Assembly: GCF_011806405.1 (NCBI RefSeq)
Contig: NZ_JAATOW010000039.1
Coordinates: forward strand, 1-43,499
DNA from: Pseudooceanicola sp. HF7
GTDB lineage: Bacteria; Pseudomonadota; Alphaproteobacteria; Rhodobacterales; Rhodobacteraceae
Length of the DNA: 43,499 nt
Direction: 5' to 3'
The position numbers were made by a program, and so were the translations under genes. This document shows, in pieces, positions 1 to 8,873 of this stretch. Each line of letters begins with the position of its first letter. The first letter of the stretch is position 1. The notes beneath the pieces are model-generated. The model was not told where the DNA came from, did not search any database, and was given only the letters and a program-made list of their open reading frames with translations.

Positions 1-1325
1 ATCTCACCGAAGACGCTTGCAGTTTCGGCAAGCGTCAGCGGGGTCGAAGACAGCATCTCACCCTGGCCGGCGGCCAGCACCTGGTGCACGCCATGGCCCA
101 GCTCATGGGCCAGGGTCATCACGTCGCGCGGCTTGCCCAGGTAGTTGAGCATCACGTAGGGATGGACCTCTGTCACCGTGGGGTGAGCGAAGGCGCCGGG
201 GGCCTTGCCGGGCTTCACGCCGGCGTCGATCCAACCCTTGTCGAAGAAGGGCTGCGCGATTTCGGCCATGCGGGGGGAGAAGCCGGAATAGGCAGAGAGC
301 ACCGTGTCCTTCGCTTCGTCCCAGTCAATCACGCGCTGTTCGCCGCCGGGCAGGGGGGCGTTGCGGTCCCAGACCTGCATCCGGTCAAGGCCCAGCCACT
401 TGCGCTTAAGCTCGTAGTAGCGGTGGCTCAGGCGGGGATAGGCGTTCACCACGGCGTTGCGCAGGGCCTCGACGACTTCCGGCTCCACGTGGTTGGACAG
501 GTGGCGGCCGGTTTGCGGCGTGGGCATCCCGCGCCAGCGGTCCATGACCTCTTTCTCTTTCGCCTGCGTGTTGTGAACGCGGGCAAAGGTGCGCAGGTTG
601 TCGGCCATGACGCGGGCGATTTCGCGCGCGGCGGCTTCCCGCGTGTCGCGGTCGTAATCCTGCAGCAGGGTCAGGGCGGATTCGATGTTAAGCTCTTCCT
701 CACCGACGTAGAAGCTGAGCCCAGCCATGGTCTCATCAAAAAGCTTCTGCCAAGCATCGCCCACCACGCCCAGGTCATGCAGGAATTTCTCAAGCTCATC
801 TGAGAGCTGGTAGGGTTTCATCGCGCGGATACGATCGAAGACCGGCTTGTAACGCGCGAGTTCCGCGTTTTCGGCGAAAAGCCCGTCCAGGTGATCATCC
901 GGCAGGCGGTTCAGTTCCAGAGTGAAGAAAACCAGCGGCGTGGTGAAGGTGGTGATCCGGTCCTGCATGTCAGACATGAACTTGACCCGGTCACCGGCAG
1001 TGGTGATCTGGTAATAGCGCAGGCCGGCGTAGGACATGATGCGCCCGGCCACGGTATCGATCCGTTCGTTGCGCTTGACGCAGTCCAGGAAGGCTTCGGC
1101 ATCCAGATCCGCCAGCTTGCCTTCGTAATCTTCTGCAAAGCTGCGGCAGGCCTCTTCCAGCCAGTCCAGGTCGCGCTTCAGCTCAGGTGCATCCGGCGCG
1201 GAATAGAGATCCGTCAGGTCCCATTCGGGCAGGTTGCCGAAGGGCGCGCTGTCATCGGCACCACTTGCATTGGCGTCCCGGACCGGAAAGGGCAGGGCGC
1301 GGGTGGTCAGGGTCTTCGGGCTCAT
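1..1325 (-). CDS. pepF: Oligoendopeptidase F, M3 family (partial)
   Basis: Zinc metallopeptidase of the M3B oligopeptidase family, expected to cleave short peptides in the cytoplasm. The gene reads leftward from an ATG at 1325-1323 and runs off the left edge, so about 441 residues are visible and the C-terminal third (of about 600 in the family) is missing. The zinc-binding HELGH motif lies at about residues 407-411 (bases 93-107), in the context LAHELGHGVHQ. The glutamate ligand expected further downstream appears near the window edge in the sequence TLAETASVFGE. No signal peptide is visible. The reading frame stays open from the start codon to the edge. A related M3 peptidase subfamily cannot be excluded, but the N-terminal half fits PepF. 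Confidence 0.92.
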   Translation of the reverse strand, partial: MSPKTLTTRALPFPVRDANASGADDSAPFGNLPEWDLTDLYSAPDAPELKRDLDWLEEACRSFAEDYEGKLADLDAEAFLDCVKRNERIDTVAGRIMSYAGLRYYQITTAGDRVKFMSDMQDRITTFTTPLVFFTLELNRLPDDHLDGLFAENAELARYKPVFDRIRAMKPYQLSDELEKFLHDLGVVGDAWQKLFDETMAGLSFYVGEEELNIESALTLLQDYDRDTREAAAREIARVMADNLRTFARVHNTQAKEKEVMDRWRGMPTPQTGRHLSNHVEPEVVEALRNAVVNAYPRLSHRYYELKRKWLGLDRMQVWDRNAPLPGGEQRVIDWDEAKDTVLSAYSGFSPRMAEIAQPFFDKGWIDAGVKPGKAPGAFAHPTVTEVHPYVMLNYLGKPRDVMTLAHELGHGVHQVLAAGQGEMLSSTPLTLAETASVFGE

Positions 1326-1507
1326 GGATCCTCCGATGATAACAATCCGGGTGCTTGACATAGGCCGGTGAAGGCCCTGCAACAAGGGCAAGCTGTGCCG
1401 GTTTGTTGCCGGGGTGGCGGTGACGATGCCGGAAGCGCGCTCTTCGCGGGCCGCGATGCTGTTTGCCTGAAAAATTCGCTTAGACGAATGGCCCAACCGA
1501 TGGCGGC

Positions 1508-2470
1508 CTAGGCGCTGGAACGCGCGTCCGCCTTGGTCAGGTGCTGATCGAAGAAGGCGCAGCAGCTGTCGAAGGTGCTGGCACGGACGCCCGGACCTTC
1601 CATCATGACCTCGTGCCGCGCGCCCTCGACCATCTTGAGGTGGCCGTCCGGCCAGCTGGCCATCCTGTCCCTGACGCGCTGGCGTGAGACGATCCCCTCG
1701 GAGGTGCCAAGGAAGGTCAGTGCCGGCACGGGCGGAGCGGCCATGCGGGACAGCGCACGGGTCTCATGCAGCGCCTCGTATAGCCATTTCGTGGTCGGCC
1801 CACCGATCATCAGCTCCGGGTGTTCGCGGGCCTGGTGGCGCATGTAATCATACATCTCCAGGTCCGTGGTCAGCTTGTTTTTCTGGAAGTCCTCGAAAAG
1901 GACATAGGTTTCTGACCGCGTTCCAGGGGAAAGCGTTTCCGACATCCCCAGCACCTGCGACGCGGAGCTGACAAGCCAGGCGATGGGGCGCAGGATCGCG
2001 TGCAACTCGATCCCCCACATGGGGGCGGTGAAGGCGGCGGCGTTGACGGGCAGCCCTTCGTAGAGCGCGCGCAAGCCGATCGCCCCGCCCATGGAATGGC
2101 CCAGCAGGAAGAAGGGGCCGGGGATCTCAAGCCCCTCGATCCCGCGCAACAGCGTCTGCACATCGACCTGGTAATCGGAGAATTGCGCAACGTGACCAAG
2201 CGCGGGATCCCCCGCCACCCGGTCTGCCAGCCCCTGGCCGCGCCAGTCGATGGCCACGGTGCGGTAACCGCGGGCCTGCAAATCGGCAGCGGCGCGCCCG
2301 TATTTCTCTGCGTATTCGGTACGACCGGGGAAGAGCAGCACGGTACCCTTCGCCTCTGCCATGGGCCAATGCGCGAGGCGCAGCTTCAGCCCGTCCGGAG
2401 TCGTCAGCCAATAGGCGCAGCCACCATCGGGGCCGTCATCCACATCCGAGAAAAAGGGGGCAGGTTCCAT
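1508..2470 (-). CDS. Alpha/beta hydrolase, lysophospholipase-like
   Basis: A 320-residue serine hydrolase of the alpha/beta fold, resembling the PldB/monoacylglycerol lipase group (Hydrolase_4 type). The nucleophile elbow GHSMGG is at about residues 124-129 (Ser126). An oxyanion-side FPGRTEY motif lies near residue 47, DWRGQG near 75, and the probable catalytic histidine is in GARHEVMMEG close to the C terminus. The frame opens at a TTG (2485), but the ATG at 2470 is preferred because an AGGA ribosome-binding site lies about 8 bases before it. No signal peptide or membrane segment is apparent. The substrate is not known. It stands apart from its neighbours, with about 100 bases to the SCP2-like gene. 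Confidence 0.9.
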   Translation of the reverse strand: MEPAPFFSDVDDGPDGGCAYWLTTPDGLKLRLAHWPMAEAKGTVLLFPGRTEYAEKYGRAAADLQARGYRTVAIDWRGQGLADRVAGDPALGHVAQFSDYQVDVQTLLRGIEGLEIPGPFFLLGHSMGGAIGLRALYEGLPVNAAAFTAPMWGIELHAILRPIAWLVSSASQVLGMSETLSPGTRSETYVLFEDFQKNKLTTDLEMYDYMRHQAREHPELMIGGPTTKWLYEALHETRALSRMAAPPVPALTFLGTSEGIVSRQRVRDRMASWPDGHLKMVEGARHEVMMEGPGVRASTFDSCCAFFDQHLTKADARSSA

Positions 2471-2572
2471 GCGCCGTCCTGACAATGTTTAGCCGCTTCC
2501 GGGCCGCTGTGGCTTGGGCGCGCCGCCGGAGTCCACCGGGCCAAGTGCGACGCGCCCGGTTTCAATAGCGCC

Positions 2573-2869
2573 TCAGGAAAGGATACCGGCCAGGGCCATC
2601 GCCTTGGACATGTCGCCATCCACGCTGAGCTTCCCGGTCATGAAAGCCGAGGTCGGGTTAAGATCGCCTGAAAGCATGTCCTCGACCGTGTCGGAATCCG
2701 CGGTCAGGGTTACATCGGCTTCTTCCGACTCATCGCAGACCCGCACGTCGGAACCTTCCACCATCACGGCGCCTTCGCCTTCGATCAGGAACTTGGCCGT
2801 ACCTTCCAGCGTCTCACCGCTGAGTTTTTCCTTCAAAGCGGCAGCTACGGTCGAAATCACGTCACTCAT
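2573..2869 (-). CDS. SCP2 sterol-binding domain protein
   Basis: A 98-residue protein consisting of a single SCP2 (sterol carrier protein 2) fold. Diagnostic features are the acidic central strand region (EADVTLTADSDTVEDMLSG) and the C-terminal stretch with TGKLSVDGDMSKAMAL, both typical of bacterial stand-alone SCP2 proteins. The family has a hydrophobic tunnel and binds lipids, but the physiological ligand in bacteria is mostly unknown. The ATG at 2869 is preceded by a good GGAAGG site. It is transcribed divergently from the TPR gene at 2941, with 71 bases between them, so that interval must hold both promoters. Confidence 0.9.
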   Translation of the reverse strand: MSDVISTVAAALKEKLSGETLEGTAKFLIEGEGAVMVEGSDVRVCDESEEADVTLTADSDTVEDMLSGDLNPTSAFMTGKLSVDGDMSKAMALAGILS

Positions 2870-2940
2870 CTTGCGCCTTCCATCAATTATTAGTGTTCTG
2901 GGCTCACATTCGATCCCGTATCAGGGTAGATTTCTAAAAT

Positions 2941-3504
2941 ATGTTCGCGACACAATCATACCGCAAATCTGCACTCGTGGCATGTATCGCTGCGTCACTC
3001 CTCTTGGGGCCAAACCTAGGACGTGCCGATGATTCGACCAGCGCGCTGATGGACGAACTGTCCCAGGCGGATCCGGTGGACGCCAAGAAGATCCAGCGTG
3101 AGCTTCAGCTGATCTGGTCACGCTCGGGCTCCCCGACCATGGATTTGCTACTGCGAGAAGGGCGGGACGCGCTGGAAGCCGGTGATCTGAAGGTGGCCTT
3201 GGGCCACCTGTCCGCGCTGATCGACCATGCGCCGGATTTTGCCGAAGGCTGGCATCTGCGCGCCCAGGCCTTCTTCCGGGAAGAGGAATTCGGCCTTGCC
3301 CTGGCAGATCTGGAGATGGCGCTGGCCCTCAATCCCGATAATTTTCAGGTCGTTTACGGCATGTCGCTGATCCTCGAGCAGGTCGGCCGCCTGAAGGAGG
3401 CCTATAGCGGGTATGAGGCGATCCTGGCGGTCTACCCAGCCCACGAAGAGGCGAAAGAAGGACGCGACCGGCTTGCACGACAGGTCGGAGGCAGCGATAT
3501 CTGA
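2941..3504 (+). CDS. Exported tetratricopeptide-repeat protein
   Basis: A 187-residue protein with an N-terminal signal sequence (basic start, hydrophobic core about residues 12-24, likely cleavage before RADD or DDS near residue 29) followed by helical TPR repeats at about residues 75-180. The repeats show the usual spaced W/L/A and P positions (for example HAPDFAEGWHLRAQAF and LNPDNFQVVYG). TPR proteins act as protein-binding scaffolds; this one should be periplasmic. It lies 39 bases upstream of the helicase gene on the same strand, so the two may be co-transcribed. Its binding partner is unknown. The ribosome-binding site before the ATG is poor. Confidence 0.88.
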   Translation: MFATQSYRKSALVACIAASLLLGPNLGRADDSTSALMDELSQADPVDAKKIQRELQLIWSRSGSPTMDLLLREGRDALEAGDLKVALGHLSALIDHAPDFAEGWHLRAQAFFREEEFGLALADLEMALALNPDNFQVVYGMSLILEQVGRLKEAYSGYEAILAVYPAHEEAKEGRDRLARQVGGSDI

Positions 3505-3543
3505 CACCGGGCCCGCAATCTGGGCGCAGAAAAGGTGGCAGGC

Positions 3544-6435
3544 ATGTCCCTCCAGGGCAGTAGGGCTCAAGGCAGGATAACGGCGGTCCTCGGGCCGACG
3601 AACACGGGCAAGACCCATTACGCGATCGAACGGATGCTGGGCTACCGGACAGGTATCATCGGCCTGCCGCTGCGTCTGCTTGCGCGTGAAGTCTATGACA
3701 AGATCGTCGCGGCGCGCGGCCCCTCCGTCGTGGCGTTGGTCACGGGCGAGGAGCGGATCGTGCCGCCACGCGCCCAGTACTGGGTCTGCACGGTCGAGGC
3801 CATGCCAGAGGGGATGGGCTGCGACTTCCTGGCAGTGGACGAGATCCAGCTTTGCGCCGATCCCGAACGCGGCCATGTCTTTACCGATCGCCTGCTGCGC
3901 TCGCGCGGGACCAATGAAACGCTTTTCCTGGGCGCGGACACCATGCGCGGTGTCATTGCGGAGTTGATCCCGGAAGCGCAATTCGTGCGCCGCGAACGGA
4001 TGTCGCAGCTGGATTACGCCGGTTCGCGCAAGATTTCACGGATGCCGGCGCGTTCGGCCGTGGTCGGGTTCTCCGTCGATAATATCTACGCCATGGCAGA
4101 GCTTATCCGGCGCCAGAAGGGGGGCGCGGCCGTGGTCATGGGGGCGCTCAGCCCGCGCACGCGCAATGCCCAGGTCGAGCTCTACCAGAACGGCGACGTG
4201 GACTACCTGGTGGCCACCGATGCCATCGGCATGGGGCTGAACCTGGACGTCAAGCACGTTGCCTTTTCGTCGCTGACCAAGTTCGACGGGCGGCGGATGC
4301 GAATGCTGGCCCCCAACGAGCTGGCCCAGATCGCGGGCCGGGCCGGGCGAGGCATGAGTGACGGAACCTTCGGCGTGACCGGCGAGGCGGAGCCGCTGGA
4401 TGAAGAGGTGGTCGAAGCGATCACGGAGCATCGCTTTACCCCGATCCGCAAGCTGAACTGGCGGAATCACAGGCTGAATTTTGGGGGAATCACGCCCCTT
4501 ATCGAGTCGCTGGAAGCCGGTCCAACCCACGAAAGGCTGATGAAGGCGCGCGAGGCGGACGACCTCCTGGCGCTTAAATCCATGTCATCGGACGCGGAAG
4601 TTCGCGCAAGAGCCAGCAGTCCGACCGCGGTGCGCCTGCTCTGGGACGTGTGCCGGATACCGGATTTCCGGGGAATCAGTCATAATGAACACGCAGGACT
4701 TCTGGCGCGGATCTTTGGATTCCTTCATGAAAGCGGCCAGGTGCCCAATGAATGGCTGGCCACCCAGGTCAAGCGGATCGACCGGGTGGACGGGGATATC
4801 GATGCCCTGTCGAAACGGCTCGCATTCATCCGCACATGGACTTATGTGGCTCAACGCAAGGGTTGGGTAGGTGACGAAAGTCATTGGCGCGGAGAGACAC
4901 GCGCGGTAGAAGACCGCTTGTCGGATGCGCTGCACGCGCGTTTGACCCAGAGATTTGTGGACCGGCGCACCAGCGTGTTGATGCGGCGGCTCAAGCAGAA
5001 GGAGGCCCTCTTGGCCGAAGTTAGCGAGACCGGAGAGGTCACTGTCGAGGGCGAATTCGTGGGCCGTCTTGAAGGCTTCCGTTTCCGTCAGGATCAGGAC
5101 GCGAGCGGGCAGGAGGCCAAGACCCTCCGCCAGGCAAGCATCCAGGCACTTGTGCCGCATTTCAACCTGCGCGCGGATCGGTTCTACAACGCCCCCGATA
5201 CGGAGATCGACTTTACCGAGCAGGGGGGCCTCATGTGGGGCGATCAGGCTGTCGGGAAGCTGGTGGCCGGGGCAGAGCCCATGAAGCCGCAGGTCGTGGC
5301 CTTCGTCGATGACGAAGCCGGCCCGGATGTGGCCCAGAAGGTGCAACGCCGCCTGCAGCATTTCATCGACCGTAAGGTTGCGGCGCTCTTCGAGCCGCTG
5401 CTGAACCTGTCGCGGGACGAGGCGCTTTCGGGGCTCGCGCGGGGCTTTGCCTTCCGCATGGTCGAAGCGCTTGGCATCCTGCCGCGCGGCGAAGTCGCCG
5501 ATGACGTGAAGGCCCTGGACCAGGAGGCCCGTGGCGCGCTGCGCAAGCATGGCCTGCGGTTCGGCCAGTACACGATCTTCCTTCCGCTGCTGCTGAAACC
5601 GGCGCCCACGCGTCTGCGCCTGGTGCTGTGGTCCCTGTCCAAGGATCTTCAGGAATTCCCCGAAGCGCCGCCGCCGGGCCTGGTCACAGTGCCTGCGCAA
5701 AGCGAGATGCCCCAGGGCTATTACGCCATGGCGGGCTACCGTGCTGCCGGCGATCGCGCGATCCGCATCGACATGCTGGAACGGCTTGCGGACATGCTGC
5801 GCTCCGAAGACAGCCGCGGTGGCTTCGAGGCCAAGGCGGACATGCTCTCCATCACGGGGATGACGCTGGACCAGTTCGCCGACCTCATGCAGGGTCTTGG
5901 CTACAAGGCCGAGAAGGGCGAGCGCCAGAAGGTGAAACCGGAGCCATTGGCCGAGGCAAAAGCACCCGAGGCCGCTCCGGCGGCAGAGGCTGACGCGGCC
6001 GATACGCCGGCGACTGCCGAGGGCGCAGAGCCCGTGGAAGCCACAGAGGCCCCCACGGAAGCGCCTGTTGAGACGCCTGCAGAAGCCGAGGCATCGGAGA
6101 CGGTAGAAGCAGCGGCTGAAACCCCTGATGAAGCGCCCGCCGAAGTGGAGATGGAGACCTTCTTCACCTTCACTTGGGGTGGCCGGGCCGCACGCCAGAA
6201 CCGGGGCCGTCGCCCCGAGGGCAATCGGGCTCCGCAGGGCAAGGGCAACCCGCAGCTCCGTGGCGACCGCTCCAAGGGTGGCAAACCCCGTGGCAAGCAG
6301 GGCGGCAAGCCCGGTGGCAAGCCGCAGGGCAATAAGGCCAAGGTCTTTGAATCGGCTCCGCCGAAGAAGAAAGACCGTATCGACCCCGACAACCCCTTCG
6401 CCGCCGCGCTGATGGGACTGAAGGACAAGAGCTGA
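3544..6435 (+). CDS. Suv3-like superfamily 2 RNA helicase
   Basis: A 963-residue helicase related to mitochondrial SUV3, which unwinds RNA with the degradosome. Visible motifs are Walker A GPTNTGKTH (about residues 17-25), DEIQ (about 99-102, in place of DEAD), motif V ATDAIGMG (about 224-231) and motif VI QIAGRAGR (about 262-269). The C-terminal part carries an Ala/Glu/Pro-rich acidic stretch from about residue 798, then a basic Gly/Lys/Arg tail with repeated GGKP units (about 880-945), suggesting an RNA- or protein-binding tail. The frame also opens at a GTG (3535), but AAAGG lies 9 bases before the ATG at 3544, so that start is chosen. An Hsp15-like RNA-binding gene follows after 2 bases, which supports a role in RNA metabolism. 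Confidence 0.93.
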   Translation: MSLQGSRAQGRITAVLGPTNTGKTHYAIERMLGYRTGIIGLPLRLLAREVYDKIVAARGPSVVALVTGEERIVPPRAQYWVCTVEAMPEGMGCDFLAVDEIQLCADPERGHVFTDRLLRSRGTNETLFLGADTMRGVIAELIPEAQFVRRERMSQLDYAGSRKISRMPARSAVVGFSVDNIYAMAELIRRQKGGAAVVMGALSPRTRNAQVELYQNGDVDYLVATDAIGMGLNLDVKHVAFSSLTKFDGRRMRMLAPNELAQIAGRAGRGMSDGTFGVTGEAEPLDEEVVEAITEHRFTPIRKLNWRNHRLNFGGITPLIESLEAGPTHERLMKAREADDLLALKSMSSDAEVRARASSPTAVRLLWDVCRIPDFRGISHNEHAGLLARIFGFLHESGQVPNEWLATQVKRIDRVDGDIDALSKRLAFIRTWTYVAQRKGWVGDESHWRGETRAVEDRLSDALHARLTQRFVDRRTSVLMRRLKQKEALLAEVSETGEVTVEGEFVGRLEGFRFRQDQDASGQEAKTLRQASIQALVPHFNLRADRFYNAPDTEIDFTEQGGLMWGDQAVGKLVAGAEPMKPQVVAFVDDEAGPDVAQKVQRRLQHFIDRKVAALFEPLLNLSRDEALSGLARGFAFRMVEALGILPRGEVADDVKALDQEARGALRKHGLRFGQYTIFLPLLLKPAPTRLRLVLWSLSKDLQEFPEAPPPGLVTVPAQSEMPQGYYAMAGYRAAGDRAIRIDMLERLADMLRSEDSRGGFEAKADMLSITGMTLDQFADLMQGLGYKAEKGERQKVKPEPLAEAKAPEAAPAAEADAADTPATAEGAEPVEATEAPTEAPVETPAEAEASETVEAAAETPDEAPAEVEMETFFTFTWGGRAARQNRGRRPEGNRAPQGKGNPQLRGDRSKGGKPRGKQGGKPGGKPQGNKAKVFESAPPKKKDRIDPDNPFAAALMGLKDKS

Positions 6436-6437
6436 TC

Positions 6438-6818
6438 TTGTCCGACACGGCCCGCCTGCGCGTGGACAAATGGCTTTGGCAGGCCCGGTTCTTCAAGAGC
6501 CGGAGCCTTGCCTCTGCCTGTGTCACCGGGGGCCATCTGCGCATCAACGGACGCCATGCCGCGAAGGCTTCTGCCGGTGTGGGGCCCGGCGATGTGCTAA
6601 CCTTTCCGCAGGGCAAGGTGGTGCGGGTGGTGAAGATCCTGGCCCTTGGCACCCGCCGTGGACCGGCACCGGAGGCCCAGGGCCTTTACGAAGATCTCAC
6701 CCCGGCTGAGAACCTTGAGAAACACGTTCCGCCGATTGCCCGGATCGCAGGCAATTCTCGTCCGACCAAGCGTGACCGCAGGAAACTCGATCTTGATCGA
6801 GGTGGACCGCTTGAATGA
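6438..6818 (+). CDS. hslR: S4-domain RNA-binding protein, Hsp15-like
   Basis: A 126-residue protein whose first 60 or so residues form an S4 RNA-binding domain (RLRVDKWLWQARFFKSRSLA, followed by GHLRINGR and GDVLTF). This matches Hsp15/HslR, which in E. coli binds stalled 50S subunits carrying peptidyl-tRNA. The C-terminal tail is basic (TKRDRRKLD). The likely start is a TTG at 6438, only 2 bases after the helicase stop, implying translational coupling; no ATG start is available before the conserved domain. The pairing with the Suv3-like helicase suggests a shared RNA or ribosome task, which is an inference. Confidence 0.87.
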   Translation: MSDTARLRVDKWLWQARFFKSRSLASACVTGGHLRINGRHAAKASAGVGPGDVLTFPQGKVVRVVKILALGTRRGPAPEAQGLYEDLTPAENLEKHVPPIARIAGNSRPTKRDRRKLDLDRGGPLE

Positions 6819-6868
6819 TCCGGCGCGCTGGTCTAGCTAGTCGCCTGTCCGACCCAGAAGAGTAAGCC

Positions 6869-7207
6869 ATGACCTACGTCGTCACCGAAAATTGTATCGC
6901 CTGCAAATACACCGACTGCGTCGAAGTTTGCCCGGTGGATTGCTTTTACGAAGGCGAAAACACCCTGGTGATCCATCCCGACGAATGCATCGATTGCGGC
7001 GTTTGCGAACCCGAATGCCCGGCGGACGCAATCCGCCCCGATACTGAACCGGACATGGACAAATGGGTCGAGTTCAACCGCAAGTATGCGGAACTCTGGC
7101 CGGTGATCATCACCAAGAAAGAGCCGCTGCCGGAAGCCACGGACCGTGACGGCGAAGACGGCAAGATGGAGAAGTATTTCTCCGAGGCGCCGGGCGAGGG
7201 CGGCTGA
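6869..7207 (+). CDS. fdxA: Seven-iron ferredoxin FdxA
   Basis: A 112-residue ferredoxin with one [3Fe-4S] and one [4Fe-4S] cluster, a soluble electron carrier. The first cysteine set is in [20 protein letters not shown] and the second in [12 protein letters not shown], the usual arrangement for the FdxA family, followed by the family's C-terminal extension ([13 protein letters not shown]). The ATG at 6869 lies about 50 bases after the Hsp15-like gene. Its redox partner is not indicated by the neighbours. A GC-rich hairpin without a strong U tract follows the gene. Confidence 0.95.
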   Translation: MTYVVTENCIACKYTDCVEVCPVDCFYEGENTLVIHPDECIDCGVCEPECPADAIRPDTEPDMDKWVEFNRKYAELWPVIITKKEPLPEATDRDGEDGKMEKYFSEAPGEGG

Positions 7208-7211
7208 GCCT

Positions 7212-7260
7212 CTTTACCCCATAGTAAAGCCAATTGCGCAGCGGCCTTCCACAAAGGCCG
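7212..7260 (+). terminator. Hairpins downstream of fdxA (weak)
   Basis: Two small stem-loops follow fdxA: CTTTAC/GTAAAG just after the stop, and CGGCCTT/AAGGCCG (7242-7248 with 7254-7260, 5-base loop). Neither is followed by a run of T, so an intrinsic terminator is uncertain; they may only separate fdxA from the carD promoter. Confidence 0.3.
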
Positions 7261-7295
7261 ATTCTGTGGTATATATTGTCGTTACATATGACAAT
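7247..7295 (+). promoter_or_regulatory. Possible carD promoter and dyad
   Basis: TTCCAC (7247-7252) and TATATA (7270-7275) are separated by 17 bases and could be a sigma-70 type promoter for carD, though the -35 is poor. An inverted repeat ATTGTC/GACAAT (7275-7280 and 7290-7295, 9-base spacer) overlaps the predicted transcription start and could be an operator. The leader to the carD ATG at 7435 would be about 150 bases. Confidence 0.35.
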
Positions 7296-7434
7296 GACGA
7301 CCCTTTCCCGATCCGCGGGCACTGCTGACCGCCGGATCCACATCTGATGAGAGACCGTAACGTGTTTAGTGCCGCTGGCCGGCGCTGGACATTTTCGTGC
7401 CCTCTGATTGGAGGGTCTGTGAGGAAGAATCTGT

Positions 7435-7944
7435 ATGACCAAATCGAAGAAGCCTGAGTTTCGCCCGAACGAACACGTTGTCTACCCGGCCCATGGTGTC
7501 GGCAAGATCGTATCCATCGAAAGCCAGGAGATCGCCGGCATACAGCTTGAGCTGTTCGTCATCTCCTTCGAGAAGGACAAGATGACCCTGCGGGTACCGA
7601 CCCACAAGGCGACCGAAGTGGGCATGCGTTCGCTTGCCAGCCCGGAAGAGGTCTCTAAGGCGATGACCACGCTGAAGGGCAAGGCCAAGGTGAAGCGCGC
7701 CATGTGGTCGCGCCGCGCGCAGGAATACGAACAGAAGATCAACTCCGGTGATCTGATCGCCATCGCGGAGGTCGTGCGCGACCTGCACCGCAGCGATGAT
7801 CAGCGTGAGCAATCCTATTCCGAGCGTCAGCTTTACGAAGCCGCGCTTGAGCGCCTGACCCGCGAAGTGGCTGCCGTTGCCGGTGGTGACGAAGTGGCTG
7901 CCGCCAAGCAGGTGGACGAAGTGCTTGTGAGCCGCGCCGCCTGA
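7435..7944 (+). CDS. carD: CarD family RNA polymerase-binding regulator
   Basis: A 169-residue CarD/CdnL-type protein. The N-terminal Tudor-like RNA polymerase interaction domain (about residues 8-65) is recognised by EHVVYPAHGVGKI and by the strand LELFVISFEKDKMTLRVP. The C-terminal helical domain (about 75-160) includes MWSRRAQEYEQKINSGD. In other bacteria such proteins bind the RNA polymerase beta subunit and stabilise open complexes at rRNA and other promoters. The gene is monocistronic, with its own leader and a clear terminator (7970-7998). Confidence 0.95.
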   Translation: MTKSKKPEFRPNEHVVYPAHGVGKIVSIESQEIAGIQLELFVISFEKDKMTLRVPTHKATEVGMRSLASPEEVSKAMTTLKGKAKVKRAMWSRRAQEYEQKINSGDLIAIAEVVRDLHRSDDQREQSYSERQLYEAALERLTREVAAVAGGDEVAAAKQVDEVLVSRAA

Positions 7945-7969
7945 TCGGCATCCGGGTTCCGAAAGATCG

Positions 7970-7998
7970 AAGGCCGTGGCGCAAGCTGCGGCCTTTTT
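7970..7998 (+). terminator. Intrinsic terminator of carD
   Basis: A 7-bp perfect stem AAGGCCG/CGGCCTT (7970-7976 with 7989-7995) with a 12-base loop overlaps a T run (7994-7998). It lies 25 bases after the carD stop. Confidence 0.85.
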
Positions 7999-8032
7999 CT
8001 GTTTGGGGCTTTCTTTCAGGCAGTCAGGCCCG

Positions 8033-8806
8033 TCAGCTGATGAGCGAAAACAGCACGGCAATCTCTGCCACTTGCTGCCCGGCACCAAGGATATCGCCGG
8101 TTTGCCCGCCAATCTTCTTCATGGCGATCCGCGCCAGCACGCACAGCACCAGACCGCCGGCAAGCAGCGCAGGCAGGGTGTTCCAGCCCGTGAAGACCAG
8201 CGCCAGCAGCAGGGCAAGTCCAAGCCCGGCCATCGCCGTGGACAGGGCGACGGTGCCGACGGCGCGTGACAGGCCGTTGTCCCGCGCATGGGGCATCAGC
8301 GCCATCATCAGGGGCAGGGCGCCCCGGGACAATGCGCCGGTGGCGATCAGCGCAGGCAGGGCCCAGCCCGCATGAAACAGCGCCGCATAGGCCAGCCAGC
8401 GCGCGATCAGGCTGAGGACCAGCGCCATGGTGCCATAGGCGCCGATCCGGCTGTCCTTCATGATCTCGAGCCGCCGCGCGGCTGTCATGCCGCCCCAGAG
8501 GCCATCAGCTGTATCTGCCAGCCCATCCTCGTGCAGGGCGCCGCTGAGCGCGACGGATGCGACCAGCGCCAAGAGCGCCGCGCCTTCAGCCGGGACCTGC
8601 AGCCATTGCGCAAGAAGCCCGACCAAGCCTGCCAGTGCCCCCAGGATCGCGCCGGCCAGCGGGTAGGCCCAGGCAGATTGCGCGCCACGTCCCTGGTGCG
8701 CGGGCAGGGGAAGGCGGCTGAGCAGGCCAAGGCTGGACAGCAGATCGCCCCAGGCTTGCGCCAGCGCCGGGGACAGGCGTTCGGACCAGGACGTTTGCAG
8801 GCTCAT
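8033..8806 (-). CDS. cobS: Cobalamin synthase (adenosylcobinamide-GDP ribazoletransferase)
   Basis: A 257-residue integral membrane enzyme that joins adenosylcobinamide-GDP and alpha-ribazole in the last steps of B12 synthesis. The family motif is visible: SRLPLP near the N terminus, then [19 protein letters not shown] with its acidic cluster, and multiple hydrophobic segments in the second half. The frame stays open further upstream, but the ATG at 8806 gives the normal N terminus and length and has GGAAAG before it. It is divergent from cobT with 67 bases between the starts, so the pair probably shares a control region. No cobalamin riboswitch fits in that gap. Confidence 0.94.
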   Translation of the reverse strand: MSLQTSWSERLSPALAQAWGDLLSSLGLLSRLPLPAHQGRGAQSAWAYPLAGAILGALAGLVGLLAQWLQVPAEGAALLALVASVALSGALHEDGLADTADGLWGGMTAARRLEIMKDSRIGAYGTMALVLSLIARWLAYAALFHAGWALPALIATGALSRGALPLMMALMPHARDNGLSRAVGTVALSTAMAGLGLALLLALVFTGWNTLPALLAGGLVLCVLARIAMKKIGGQTGDILGAGQQVAEIAVLFSLIS

Positions 8807-8873
8807 CTTTCCGGTTGCTCCCTTTCCTGAGGGCCTTAGACACGGGGGGAGATGCAAATGCAATGGATGCCCC

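Noticed and set aside
1355-1360. TTGACA as a plus-strand promoter
   Set aside because: No -10 hexamer is found at 16-18 bases, and no plus-strand gene follows until 2941.
4585-5700. 371-codon minus-strand open frame inside the helicase gene
   Set aside because: It is fully antisense to the Suv3-like coding region and has no recognisable domain.
8807-8873. Cobalamin riboswitch between cobS and cobT
   Set aside because: The 67-base gap between divergent starts is far too short for a cobalamin aptamer (about 200 bases), and no B12-box-like sequence was seen.
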